Program-made: the position numbers and the translations under genes
The notes under the pieces: generated by a model
Databases searched by the model: none
Told to the model about the DNA's origin: nothing
What the model saw: the letters and a program-made list of their open reading frames with translations, nothing else
In this document: positions 48,351 through 59,438 of the stretch, in pieces
Numbering within the stretch: position 1 is the stretch's first letter
Layout of the letters: each line of letters starts with the position of its first letter
Assembly (NCBI RefSeq): GCF_000346465.2
Contig: NC_034010.1
Span: forward strand, 24,524,570-24,588,569
Length of the DNA: 64,000 nucleotides
DNA from: Prunus persica
Taxonomy: Eukaryota > Streptophyta > Magnoliopsida > Rosales > Rosaceae
Direction: 5' to 3'

Positions 48351-50022
48351 GCAACAGGTTCCACGAAATGATGTTTTATGGAAAATTTGACCTGGACTAT
48401 ACAAATTTAATTTCTTAGTTGCATGCGCAGAAAAGTGGTACAAAGTTTTATTAGATCAATAGAATATTCGACTGAGATATAATCAAGCTAGTTCTATATA
48501 CATTTCAGTTGCAATCTGATTGAGTCTTGGTTAATTTGTCTGAAATCAAAGTTGGGGGACTCCTTGGACCTTGACCATGCATGCATATATATATAGAAAT
48601 TCTCTATGCAACATTCGAATATTATTATTATTATGCGATCATTATATATTTTATACTACTCTTTCCTACTTTCTTTCTTATTTATTTTGCGATCACTATA
48701 TTCTTGATTTGTTGAATGGACCAATTATTGCATTGCTCGTGAGTTGAATATTTTTATATTGTTTGATTAATGGTGGTGGAGCATGTTGATGAGCAATAAA
48801 CTAAACCTACGCCGGTCTATTTTACTCATTTGGATCTGGGTGAGTTAGTTTCTGAGTCTTAATTATCTAGTGTTTCAAATGTTTTAACTTGTAGTTAGAA
48901 GTTCCATTCATTCATTTACCAATGAACATCAAGAACAACTTATGTATGTAATATTGCTTTGTTTTGCTAGCCAATTAACAATGAGAAGGATTGTTCGATC
49001 TCTTCAATCTTATTAATCCAAACCTTTTTTCTCTATAAAAATGTATGCAAACTTTTATATATACATGTTCGGTTATAGTTGAGAGTGTGTGTTTACCCAT
49101 ATTTTATCATAGAATTTGATTTCATTAAAGATTTTATGTTAAGAAAAGGGGCTTGTAACTAAAATGATTAATAATATTTACCTATGCACCCTAGGTCTTA
49201 AGTTCAATTCTCCTCTCCCTCAATATCTCTTGTATAAAAAAAAAATTATTTTAAGTGTTGGTTATTGTAGACTTCTAATTGCAGCCATCGGATTGTATGT
49301 ATGTTGTATTAAAAAAATTATTTAATCCGTCAACATATCTAATGGATGGTTAATATTAGAACTCCTTAACTAATCGTTAACCAAAATATTTATTAGAGAA
49401 ACTTGTTAAGACCGTTGATTAGTTTATTAACCATGTGATTTAAATAAAATAATAATAAAAATAGACCATGTGATCATTTAGCTTTAATGGGGTGACCATG
49501 GCTCATTTGGGTTGTCTTAATTTTTTTATTTAATAAGAATAATGCTTTCCCTTCTAGATGGAGAAATCACTTAATCCTATCACACACTCACTCGACTGTA
49601 TGTAGTCACACTCACACACACACAATACACAAAGTATTAGAGTCATAATCCCCATTTAATTTGTCTTATTTTTGAAGTCAAAGAGGCTAAAATCTGTCCT
49701 TTCATAAGATTTTGGTTAAACAATTCAAAGACTTTAATTGTAGGCATTATTTATTTCAACGCTCCCTGCAGCCGCCCCACAATCTCCATGGAATTAAAAC
49801 TTAAATTATATGTAAAAAATAATATCATGGAAAGAGATCTAAGTGCTCCAAATTTTAGGACATTATAACTTATCATTCTTTTCTTTTTTTTCATTGTTTA
49901 TTTGTTGACATCATCGAACCATTCCAAGAAGAAAGAACAATCTGTAGCATTCAATGACTACTATTTTATTTATGCAAACACAATCTCACTTCTCTCCCTC
50001 TCATTTGGATTCATAAGACAAT

Positions 50023-50030
50023 TATATATA
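50023..50030 (+). promoter_or_regulatory. candidate TATA box of the kinase gene
   Basis: TATATATA about 138 bases before the ATG at 50161, in a suitable position for a short 5' UTR. Confidence 0.4.
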
Positions 50031-50160
50031 AGTGCAACTTTCCTTCGAATCGAATACATGGAACTTCAGAAGTGATTTTGTCTGCAAATTTGCTAAAATC
50101 AAACCCAGTTGTGAGGGACACAGCATACATTTTAGCTCAATTTTCCTACAACCGTAAATC

Positions 50161-52501
50161 ATGAAGTTCTCTTTTCCCTGCTCAAAATGTTTCTCTTCAC
50201 CTGGAATCATCGATGATAACACACACGGTAAGCATAATCGTCGATGTTTTCTGTAAAAATTAACCTTCATCAGCTAATCATAATCCAATTCCACTTTCTT
50301 ATTTCTGTTTTCATTTTTTGGTTTATTATCAACCAGCCTTTCAAATAATTTTTTTTTTAAATTTTTATATTTTACATATATAATTAATTAGTACCTGTAA
50401 TGTACATGTATTGATATGGAAGTCTTGGCTATCTTCTCTTTGAATTAGGTTTACAATTTCTTCAAAATGTCCACGCCTTCACGTACAAAGAATTGAAAGT
50501 CGCCACCAATGATTTCCATCCATCCAATAAAATTGGTGAAGGTGGATTTGGATCTGTTTATAAGGGAAGACTTAATGACGGAGTAGATGTGGCTGTGAAA
50601 GTGCTTTCAGCTGAATCAAAGCAAGGAGACAGGGAGTTCATGTCCGAGCTAGCATCACTCTCCAACATTTGCCATCAAAATCTGGTCAAGATGCGCGGTG
50701 GCTGCATCGAAGGCTGCCGTCGAATTCTTGTTTATGATTACATGGAGCACAACAGCCTCGCACACATATTGTTTCAAGGTAAAAATATATTAAGCTACAT
50801 TGTTTTCACTTTATATATGACAACAGAGAAATCTTCTCTTATCAAACAATTTGACATGTTATGTTGTCAGACTATCAATCTACACTTGATTATAATAGAA
50901 TTATATTTGAACGTGTGGTCCAAATTAATAATATGATAAAGTTGTTACATATCAATACACGAGTACCATGAAAATATGTAATTGATCACTTTGATTGTTG
51001 ATTAAGTAGATGAGGAGAAAATTAGGTCAAAATTGAATTGGAGGGTACGGCGAGAAATTTGTCTAGGAATTGCTATGGGGCTTGCTCACATTCACGAGGA
51101 GGTAAAACCACACCTTGTGCACAGAGATATCAAAGCCAGCAACATACTTTTGGAGAAGAACTTTCATCCAAGAATCTCAGATTTTGGATTGTCAAAACTA
51201 TTCCCAGAAAACATTACTCACATCAGTACACGAGTGGCTGGAACATTGTAAGTGAAACATGTCCAAGTTTGGCTCCAACCCAATAGATTCATTTTGCATG
51301 GTTTAATTTGATTGCTATTAATATTATTAATTGGTGAATTTTGTTGTTGATGCATTAATTTAGAGGCTATCTTGCTCCGGAATATGCCATTTCTGGACAC
51401 CTAACCCGAAAGTCAGACGTATACAGTTTTGGAGTGTTGATTTTACAAATAGTCAGTGGAAGATCTGCAGTTGACTTTGATCTAGAACTTGGAGAACATT
51501 ATCTTGTCCAAAAGGTAGGCGTGTAACTCTAATTATATATGAAAATCCATCACTTTGTAATTATCTACTTTTTATTTATTTATATAAGTTGGCCTTTGTC
51601 CATTTAAAATCGTTAAGCATTTATATACCTTGTATTCATGATCGATTGATAAAATTATGAGGATTTTTGTAAAGAACTTATAGCTCAAGTAAATTATTCT
51701 TGTATCTGACTCATATGTTTGAATCCACACTCCTCGATTTTTACTTATATTAAAAACAAAATGAGAGTTTTTCTTATTACTAAATAAGATTAAATCATCA
51801 CCCATTTTTGAATGGATGAAAGTCTTGAGTCTCTTCACAACAGTAGCACAAGGGCCCCAACCATTATTTTAAAACTCTGCACATGACAAGTTTGAACTTA
51901 TAATCAACTTTGGTTTTCCGACAAGAAAGTGATACACATGCATACACATTAATCTGTCTACTCATCAACACATAATACAAAAGTACACGTAATACCTAAA
52001 ACAACAAAACATAACCAAATTTGGTTAAAATTAACCTAATTAATAATATAGATATGTTAATTATACATGCAATTAATGAATTAAAATGTGAATTAATAAA
52101 TAAAGTAAGTGAGACATGGATGATGGATGCAGGCATGGGAAATGTACAAGAGCAAGAGGCTTGTGGATCTGGTGGACTCTAGGCTTGAAGTTGATGGAAA
52201 CTTTTCAGAAAAAGAAGCCATCGAGTTCTTAAAGTTGGGTCTGCTTTGCGTACAAGAGAAATGCAGCCTCCGGCCCCGCATGTCGACAGCCATTAAGCTC
52301 ATGACGATGATGAACATCAAGGATGAGGTGAACATCAAGGATGAGATGACAATGAATTTGTTTATGAACGTGGAAATTTGTGAGCCAGGAGTTATTACTG
52401 ATAAGATGGACCTAAAAATAGCCCACAGGACTGATAGAAGCTCACCACCTAGCAATATCTCCACCATGCCAAGCCCCCAACCTTACCCTTTTAGAATCTA
52501 A
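50161..52501 (+). CDS. receptor-like cytoplasmic kinase, CRPK1-like
   Basis: Five exons: 50161-50227, 50449-50778, 51010-51247, 51364-51514 and 52133-52501, giving 384 residues. All kinase motifs are present: [11 protein letters not shown] (52-62), Lys73 in VAVK, catalytic HRDIKASN with Asp172, DFG 190-192, and APEYA. It has no signal peptide, ectodomain or membrane helix. The N-terminus [13 protein letters not shown] has two cysteines that could be acylated. The text [26 protein letters not shown] and [17 protein letters not shown] is closest in my memory to Arabidopsis CRPK1 (At1g16670), a plasma-membrane cold-response kinase; the function here is inferred. The C-terminal tail has an 18-base tandem duplication (52313-52330 / 52331-52348, [12 protein letters not shown]), lengthening the segment between LRPRMST and the conserved MDLK. 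Confidence 0.87.
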
Positions 52502-53505
52502 ATTATTATTAATTAACGTAGACTTAGAAGCCTAGCCTAGCGGAAGTAGTGGTGCAAAATTTGTCATATATATAGTCATGAAGAATATCTATGATAATAA
52601 AATCTCACAATTCGTAACACGATGTAATTGGGTATGTGTATTCAAGGATTCCGAGCCTCTATATTTAAATCACACATTTTAAAAACAAAAGAGAAGAAAT
52701 TAGTTCAAATTCCGGATCTTACAACATAAACATCTTATATTGTGAGATAGCTGGGGAGATCATAAACATTTGAAATTCAATCAGATATATTGGGAAAGAA
52801 TCTATTCCTGAGACACTTGGAGTGTACAATCTATACATACACATATAACCCAGAAGGTAGCTTAGGTGGGACCTCACTTACACTAGCTGGTACATATTCA
52901 TGCACATCTGACTATATCTATGTCCTCAAGCAAAAAACTTGAAGCATATGAAGATTCATTGATTTATTTATTTAGAACAAATTAAACTAAGCCCTACGCC
53001 CCTGGGCTGGCCAATCGCAGGAGAATGTTGGGTGTGTGAAAATTGAGGAGGGCACATGGGGCATGGAGAGAGTGAACTTGAAATTTTAAAAATCCCACCC
53101 AGCAGTAAGTAATTGATTTCTATTTCCCAGGAGATCTCAAAGGTGGTCCATTTTCTTTGCCAGACGAAATGTCCTTTCTTGACCTGCTTTGACCGTATAC
53201 TATATTCCCTGCTGGCCAATTGATGAAAAGAGAGAGAGAAAAAATTATTAAATGAGATAGAGAGACAGAGAGACAGAGAGACATAGAAGAGATGTGGTCC
53301 AGTCTCTGCTTGTAGTGTATGAGATTCCTAATAGCCATTATGATGATCATCCTCCTCCTGCTGCCCTAAACACTTTTGCTTTTCTTTTTTTGAAGCCCTG
53401 CCCAGTCGTACGGTTCAGTATCACTCTAGATCTCTGATTCTCTAGCTACCTATCTGTTCATACTTTATATAGAGATGAAGATACCAACTAACCAAGCCAC
53501 ACAAG

Positions 53506-53692
53506 TTTAGTCTCCGACGACTTGGGCCGCGTTACAAGAACTTGGGCCGGGCTACATTTCGATCCGACTAAGATTGTAGAGTTGAGCAAATCATAAGCTA
53601 GCGGCTCTACAAACTTGGCCAGGTCGTTTGCTCCCTACAATCTTAGTGGGGCTACGGTCCGGCCATATACTCCGAGACTAAAGTCCAAGGCA
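53506..53692. repeat. imperfect fold-back element
   Basis: The ends TTTAGTCTC and GAGACTAAA are inverted, and ACTAAGATTGTAG (from 53568) is exactly complementary to CTACAATCTTAGT (from 53634). GC content is higher than in the flanks. A CTTGGGCCG unit occurs twice in the left arm. Possibly a degraded MITE; no target-site duplication found. Confidence 0.5.
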
Positions 53693-53694
53693 AT

Positions 53695-53699
<5 letters not shown>

Positions 53700-53740
<41 letters not shown>
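53700..53740. repeat. (GA)20 microsatellite
   Basis: An uninterrupted GA run directly right of the fold-back. Confidence 0.95.
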
Positions 53741-53742
<2 letters not shown>

Positions 53743-54433
53743 CGAATGGGGAAATGGGCAAAATGATATGATATGTGCTATAAGATACATAGCAGCAAGC
53801 AAGGCAGATGAGGCTAAATGCATATTCTCTAAACGTTCGTTGTATAGCATCTGCAAGCTGTACGCATGCAGGACAAGGAATAATATGATCAAATTGTCTA
53901 GGAACTAGGAAAATCAAAATCTTATCTATTTATTTACTGATGATAAGGCAAACCTTCTTTTCTTTTTTTCTATTTTATTTTTTTGGTTTCTTTGCCTTCT
54001 CACTTCCTTTTTTATCTGAAGCCCTTGATTGAACATGTCCCTCAAATCAAATCAAAGATCTAGCTTCATTCTTTTATTTGGTAATGTAATCTAGCTAATC
54101 TAATCTCCAACAGGTCCAACACAACTCATTTTTTTATTATATATCTACACCCTAAAAAAAACAATAAAAAACAAAAAACCTTTTGGTTTTGATTTATAAA
54201 CCAACGGCCTAAAATGAATGGGTTTTGTCCATTGTACGCAAGTGGGAGAATCACCATGTTAATTTGGAAGAAGAAGGTTTAAAACTGAGCAATCAGATGA
54301 ACAAAACTTGAAGATAAAAACAAAACAGATTAAAAGAAAAACAATTAGCTCCTTTTTGGGGTGAGTCAACAAGGTTAGGACCAGAGGTCATTAGAAGTGT
54401 CCATGAGATAAGCGTGGAACATGATGGATGGAC

Positions 54434-54480
54434 ATGGATGGATGGATGGATGGATGGATGTCATGGATGGATGGAAGGAT
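54434..54480. repeat. (GGAT)n tetranucleotide repeat
   Basis: About six GGAT units, then ATGTCATGGATGGATGGAAGGATGTCATG, an imperfect continuation. Confidence 0.85.
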
Positions 54481-54968
54481 GTCATGTCATGATGGGCAAC
54501 ATGTAAGGAAAGTTGTAACTTCCATGTTGTCAGGGACCAAGCGAGGTTCTTAACCAGCTGCTTCTAATTTTTACCGGAATTTGGGCCGAAGCCATAAGCC
54601 CTCGTTACATGTGTATGGTGAAATGATGGAAAATACATGTGACAAGGAGTAAAATGCCAAATTTATATTTCAGAAGCCATAATTATTCTCTGCAAAAGTA
54701 AAGCATGTCATCACAGATATTCACACTTTCATAGAGAGAGAGAACGAAGAGCCCTAACATCCATGTGAAGAAGAAGAAGAAGAAACAAGGAAGAAGATGG
54801 AAGTACCTTTTTCTCAGACGCATTAGCTATCCTGCAAACTTGGGAAATTACAATGCTGCCCAACATGACCATAATACCCCTGAAGACTGCAGAATTGGCA
54901 TGTTGGGAAGAAAATATAGAACAAAATGAATGAATGAAGGTAAAAGTACTGAAACACACACAGGAAAC

Positions 54969-55072
54969 ACATGGGTTTATATGCATGGCTCCTCATACGC
55001 CATCCACGGAGGCCATCGATGTTCGGTGGGACTCTGCAAATGGCATACAGGGAGCCAGGCACATATATACTT
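54969..55072 (-). ncRNA. MIR160: MIR160 precursor hairpin
   Basis: On the minus strand the 5' arm at 55061-55041 is a perfect match to the conserved plant miR160 (begins TGCCTGGCTCCC, ends GTATGCCA, 21 bases). The 3' arm at 55000-54980 starts GCGTATGAGGAGCC and ends GCATA, as known miR160 star strands do. Paired with each other, the two 21-mers leave 2-base 3' overhangs at both ends, with two mismatches and three G-U pairs, the expected DCL1 product geometry; the loop between them is 40 bases. miR160 directs cleavage of ARF10/16/17 auxin response factor transcripts, controlling root cap, leaf and floral development. The primary transcript should run leftward from somewhere above 55.1 kb. Open frames across the hairpin are incidental. 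Confidence 0.95.
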
Positions 55073-55145
55073 TGTATATCTATGCGTATGTTCATGCTAT
55101 ATATATAATAGATACAAACGACATAGATCAATTGATGTAAAAGCT

Positions 55146-55170
55146 TATATATATATATATATATATATAT
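55146..55170. repeat. (TA)n tract
   Basis: TA dinucleotide run about 75 bases upstream of the MIR160 hairpin in its sense. Confidence 0.9.
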
Positions 55171-55290
55171 CTCAAACTTACTAGCTAGGTTTGGACAATA
55201 TATCCAAGCCTAAGACCTCATCTCACGCCAACCCAACATCCCACCTTTCCTGAATTTAGTTAGGTGTGTGTTTGTGGATATATATACATA

Positions 55291-55300
<10 letters not shown>

Positions 55301-55343
<43 letters not shown>
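55301..55343. repeat. compound (CA)12(TA)n microsatellite
   Basis: A CA run (55301-55324) passes directly into a TA run. Confidence 0.9.
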
Positions 55344-55904
55344 CTGTGATGTGAGAATGAATGGTTTTTGTTGATATGACATGGGTTTGTGAGAGAGTGA
55401 ACTAAGAATGCATGGATTTGAAGCAAACGAGATTTTGTAGAGCTAGCTAGTAGGTATCCTGGAGAAGCTTTGGCATGGCTATAGTGGGCAAGACAAGGGA
55501 AAGTGGAAGAGGGGTATAAAGAGTGGTAAAGAGAGAGAGAGGGGGTTTTATATTGAAGAGGGAGAGAGACAGAGAGGGAGGGAGAGAGAGACACACACAG
55601 AAGGGTAGAGTGATAAACGGGATAATGATGGGAGCTGGGTCATAATCAAAATGGAGCTTCAAAGCCCCACAGCTCAGACCCATTTGAATTGGCACAAAAA
55701 AAGCAGACCAGTGACCTAAACTTAAGGGTTTCAAGAGATAGAGCCTAAATTTTTTTTTTCTTTTTTTTTTTGCGGGGTTATTTTTGTGTTGTGATTTTCA
55801 GAGTGAATGAAGGAGAATGTGGGGTTGGATTTGCACCCCCAGCTACTGCCTCTAAATATAGGCACCAAGCCAGCGAAGAGAGAGAAAGAGATCACAAAGA
55901 GGGG

Positions 55905-55924
55905 GAGAGAGAGAGAGAGAGAGA
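55905..55924. repeat. (GA)n tract
   Basis: A short GA run in a broader GA-rich stretch (55875-55924). Confidence 0.85.
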
Positions 55925-58512
55925 AAATTTGGTTTGTTTGTGGGTTGAGTGAGTTGGGTTGGGTTAATAACCACGCAATTTCCTAAGCTCCAAGGCCTTA
56001 TGGTGTTTGAAATCTCCTTTTCTGGGTCGTAAAGCAGAGGTTGCTTTTCTCTTCTCTGAACCTCACTTTGTCTGGGAGTGCTTGGAACACTTGGATTCCC
56101 TCATCCCCCTCCTCTACTTTCTCTTCCCTTTAAATAAAAATAATAATAATTAAAGTGACCAAAAAGAGAAAAAGGAGAAAATACCATAATTTATCGATGC
56201 ATCTTTTTCTTTTTTTTTTTCTTTTTTTCTTTCCTTTTTGCTCCATCACTTCCTTCTTTTAATCTTTATCTTTCCTAGCTTTTTCCTTTTTCATGCCCTT
56301 CACACATATTTTATTACCAATTCATTATCTTATACTATTTTACTTCACCAACATAGATTTGTACTTAGCCCCCCACTTCTTTGTTTAGGTATTCAATTTA
56401 GAATAATCCATGACATATGTTTGCTAGCTATAGCTCTACCTAATTCCACCTTTACTTCTGTCCATACAGGTTGCATCCCATAATCCCACTTAAAAAACCC
56501 TTTTAATATTAATATTAATCTAAATCACATGTTATTAACTAATCAGAATATGTTAGAACTGAGCTCATACATACTTTATTTAATTAATTTTCTGATTAGA
56601 TGAAGCCTTTTTATCTCATATATATCTTATATATACCTACCTTGCCACCATGACATTTGATTTTGATAGCAAATAATTAATTCTCTCTCTCCCTCTCTCT
56701 CTCTCTTCCTGTTCTTGTTCGTTTGCAATTGTGTAGATTTCAATTTTAACATGGGGTTAAGGGTTAGCATGGTGGAATGTCCTCATTTGCACAAGACCAA
56801 ACGCCAAATTTCCCAATGATATTCTAACCTTATGCGATTTTTCCACGAATAGTCAATATCTAACAAGAATCTCTTTAGCTGTCTAAATTGGCCACCAACA
56901 CAATAAATCTTAGGGTTGACATATAAAAGCAGAGGCCTTGTCAGAATATATATGGTCTTGTATTTCTACTTTATGATCATCATTGATCTTAATTTCAATT
57001 ATACACTAAAACCATTATTATTAATTTGTTTAATAAACCTCAATCAACAAGTAAAATCCGGTGAATTTAACACCGACACGAGACGCATAGATAATCCAAT
57101 TAATCTCATTAAGGTTTAGGGTTAAGAACTGAGATCCGTAGCTCCAGCCTTGAAACTATATTACTTTTAACTATATAATTACATTAATAGAGCTTTGTAT
57201 ATGTTGCCCACAAATGGACGAACAATGATGCGACCTTTCAAAAGGACCAAGTGTTGAAAGAGGAAAGGATTTCCTTTTTATTTGAGTACCTGATATTACC
57301 ATGGATGTGGATTGTAGATAAACATCATGAAGATGACCAAGAACAACAACCATATGGTTTTCAGGAAAATAATCTTCCTACAATTCTTTTTTCTTCTTCT
57401 TTTTTATTTATAAAATTTGTGTGGAGGGTTTTTATTGGCCCTCACAAATATAGTTAATTGAATTGAAAACCAATTATAATTAGGATCAGTAGGCTAATTG
57501 GGAGGATGAATTTTTTCACGAGGATAACGAGTTCTCATCAATAAACTCTGACAAAGATAAGATTTTGATTCTAAAGATCCAGTGAAACACATGATGGAAA
57601 TTGAACTTTAATTTCTAGCAATCTCATTGGCTCTTTCTTGGAAACGTTATATTCATTCAAATAGATTCTTCTAGCGAAATTAAAAGTTGGAAAACTCTAT
57701 TTAGCATATTTAATCTTTTCAATTTAACTAATTAATTACTTTTTCTGTGTTCTTAGGGTCCAACCAAACTGTGCTACATATAGATGATGAGCAACTATGT
57801 AGCTAAAAGGGGACAGGGATTGACGCATTCACATACAAAGCATCTGTGCATGACATTGACACCATCAAAGCATAATTCCAAAAGTAAGAGCAGATAACGG
57901 ACAGATTGCAAAACATATTCACATCAGAGGAAAATCGTAATCTCACACAGTAATTTCTGGGGTACAAAATCAAGAGACAAGAAAGAATAATTGCATTTCC
58001 TTATAATTATTGGTACTCTTCCAAATTCCATCTATCTTTTTCAGATTATTGGTGCTTCTGGGTGGGCGGTGTTGCATTTGATCGACCTTTATCAATTTAC
58101 AAATCCTTTGAAATTAACATGAATTAAAGGATTATAACAATGTTTTATTACTAGATTTGGAATATCCGTTAAGCAATAAGTATCTTACATGAAATGGGGA
58201 AGATCAAAGCAGAAACTGTACCCCTTTCTAGTTACTACAGATGCTTCTTTCAGTATACAAGACCGCCACAAAAAGTTAAACCCTAGAGACAACGGTTAAT
58301 GCACAATATGCCATTGGGAACACTAAACAAAACCATATATTAATAGTATTAGAACAATAAATTAGGTGTTAAAGAAACAAAGCTTTAAGGGACAAATCAA
58401 AAAGAATGCTAGCTAAGCTAGGGATGGCAAAATGCATATTCAAATGTTGTAGCTAGTAACTGGAGCACCCCCATTTGCCCACTGGCAATGTAACAAAAAT
58501 GAATGTATTATT

Positions 58513-58538
<26 letters not shown>
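58513..58538. repeat. (GA)13 microsatellite
   Basis: An uninterrupted GA run. Confidence 0.9.
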
Positions 58539-58543
<5 letters not shown>

Positions 58544-59416
58544 GTCAAAAAAGGAGGTGGTGGGTGGAGTGATGAAGGACGGGGGGTGGGGAGAGCGATC
58601 TATCTTTCTATGTCTAGGAAAGGCTGCAAGAATTTTCTTCCTTTAAAGGCTTTGATTTCCTTGTATGGAGAAGTTGGTAAACGAAGAAAAAGAAAAGAGG
58701 AAAAAGGAGAGCAAACCCATATATTAAAAATGGAAAGAAAAAAAACCCACTTTATCGTGTAGAGTGTTGGAAGCAACAAGTGTGGGAATCCTGGTGTCAG
58801 AAATATTGGGGCCTTTGGTTTTGTGCACTCATGGCCCCCTCCTTCCCTCCCTCCCTCCCTCCTTCACTCCTTTGCCTGCCTAGTCTCTGTTTTAATTGCC
58901 TGCCTCTTGCTGTTTGTATGTACTGTGTGTTTCTATTCGTCTCACGGTTAGATTCTACTCCAACCCTTTTCTTACATATTTTTTTTACAATTTCAATTTT
59001 CATACACATGCATGTACCCTTGCACAAAACCACACCATTCATATTGATAGTGGAGTTTTCCTGCTATTCCAAATCGTCTTCTTCTTATTGTATGCGAACT
59101 CACTCGGTTGTAGCTGTTGAAATGATATTGATATTAATATTTAAACCAAGTAATTAAAGTAGTGGGATGGCATGGCATGGACTTGACTGGGTTGGATTAA
59201 TTTGTAAGATAGTGAAGTAAGTGAGATGATCTGTGCTTCTTCTAAAAGCCTCGAAGTACACGCAAACACACTTACACATTCACTCACGCACGCAGCTATT
59301 GGGTTGTAGTGTATGAGGATCATCATCATCATGAGCCTGCTCCTCCTCCTGCTGCAGATGCAGACTGTCATGCATGTGCTTCTCTTTCTCTCATATATTT
59401 AATTTATCTATGAAAT

Positions 59417-59438
59417 ACATATATATATATATATATAT
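59417..59438. repeat. (TA)n tract
   Basis: An uninterrupted AT dinucleotide run. Confidence 0.9.

Larger units (their letters stand above)
46641..50160. other. gene-free spacer upstream of the kinase
   Basis: AT-rich, no gene supported. It contains a probable SINE (47020-47215), two (TA)n tracts and, at the right end, the kinase promoter. A further weak B-box-like site occurs near 49195. Confidence 0.5.
52502..54968. other. spacer between the kinase and MIR160
   Basis: No coding region. It contains a fold-back at 53506-53692, a (GA)20 tract and a GGAT tract. The part near 54.7-54.97 kb is probably transcribed as the 3' end of the MIR160 primary transcript. Confidence 0.45.

Noticed and set aside
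49140..49245. Further SINE-like B box (AAGTTCAATTCTCC)
   Set aside because: The B box is degenerate and no A box is convincing; other weak cases near 27990, 29390 and 51710 were dropped for the same reason.
50161..52501. Kinase as a full DUF26 receptor kinase together with the relic at 46.3 kb
   Set aside because: The kinase has its own short first exon with no signal peptide or membrane helix, the relic is on the other strand, and 3.5 kb of non-coding DNA separates them.
54823..55131. Minus-strand frame of about 100 codons over the MIR160 hairpin
   Set aside because: The hairpin's pairing and perfect mature sequence explain the DNA; the peptide has no features. A micropeptide was considered, but nothing supports it.
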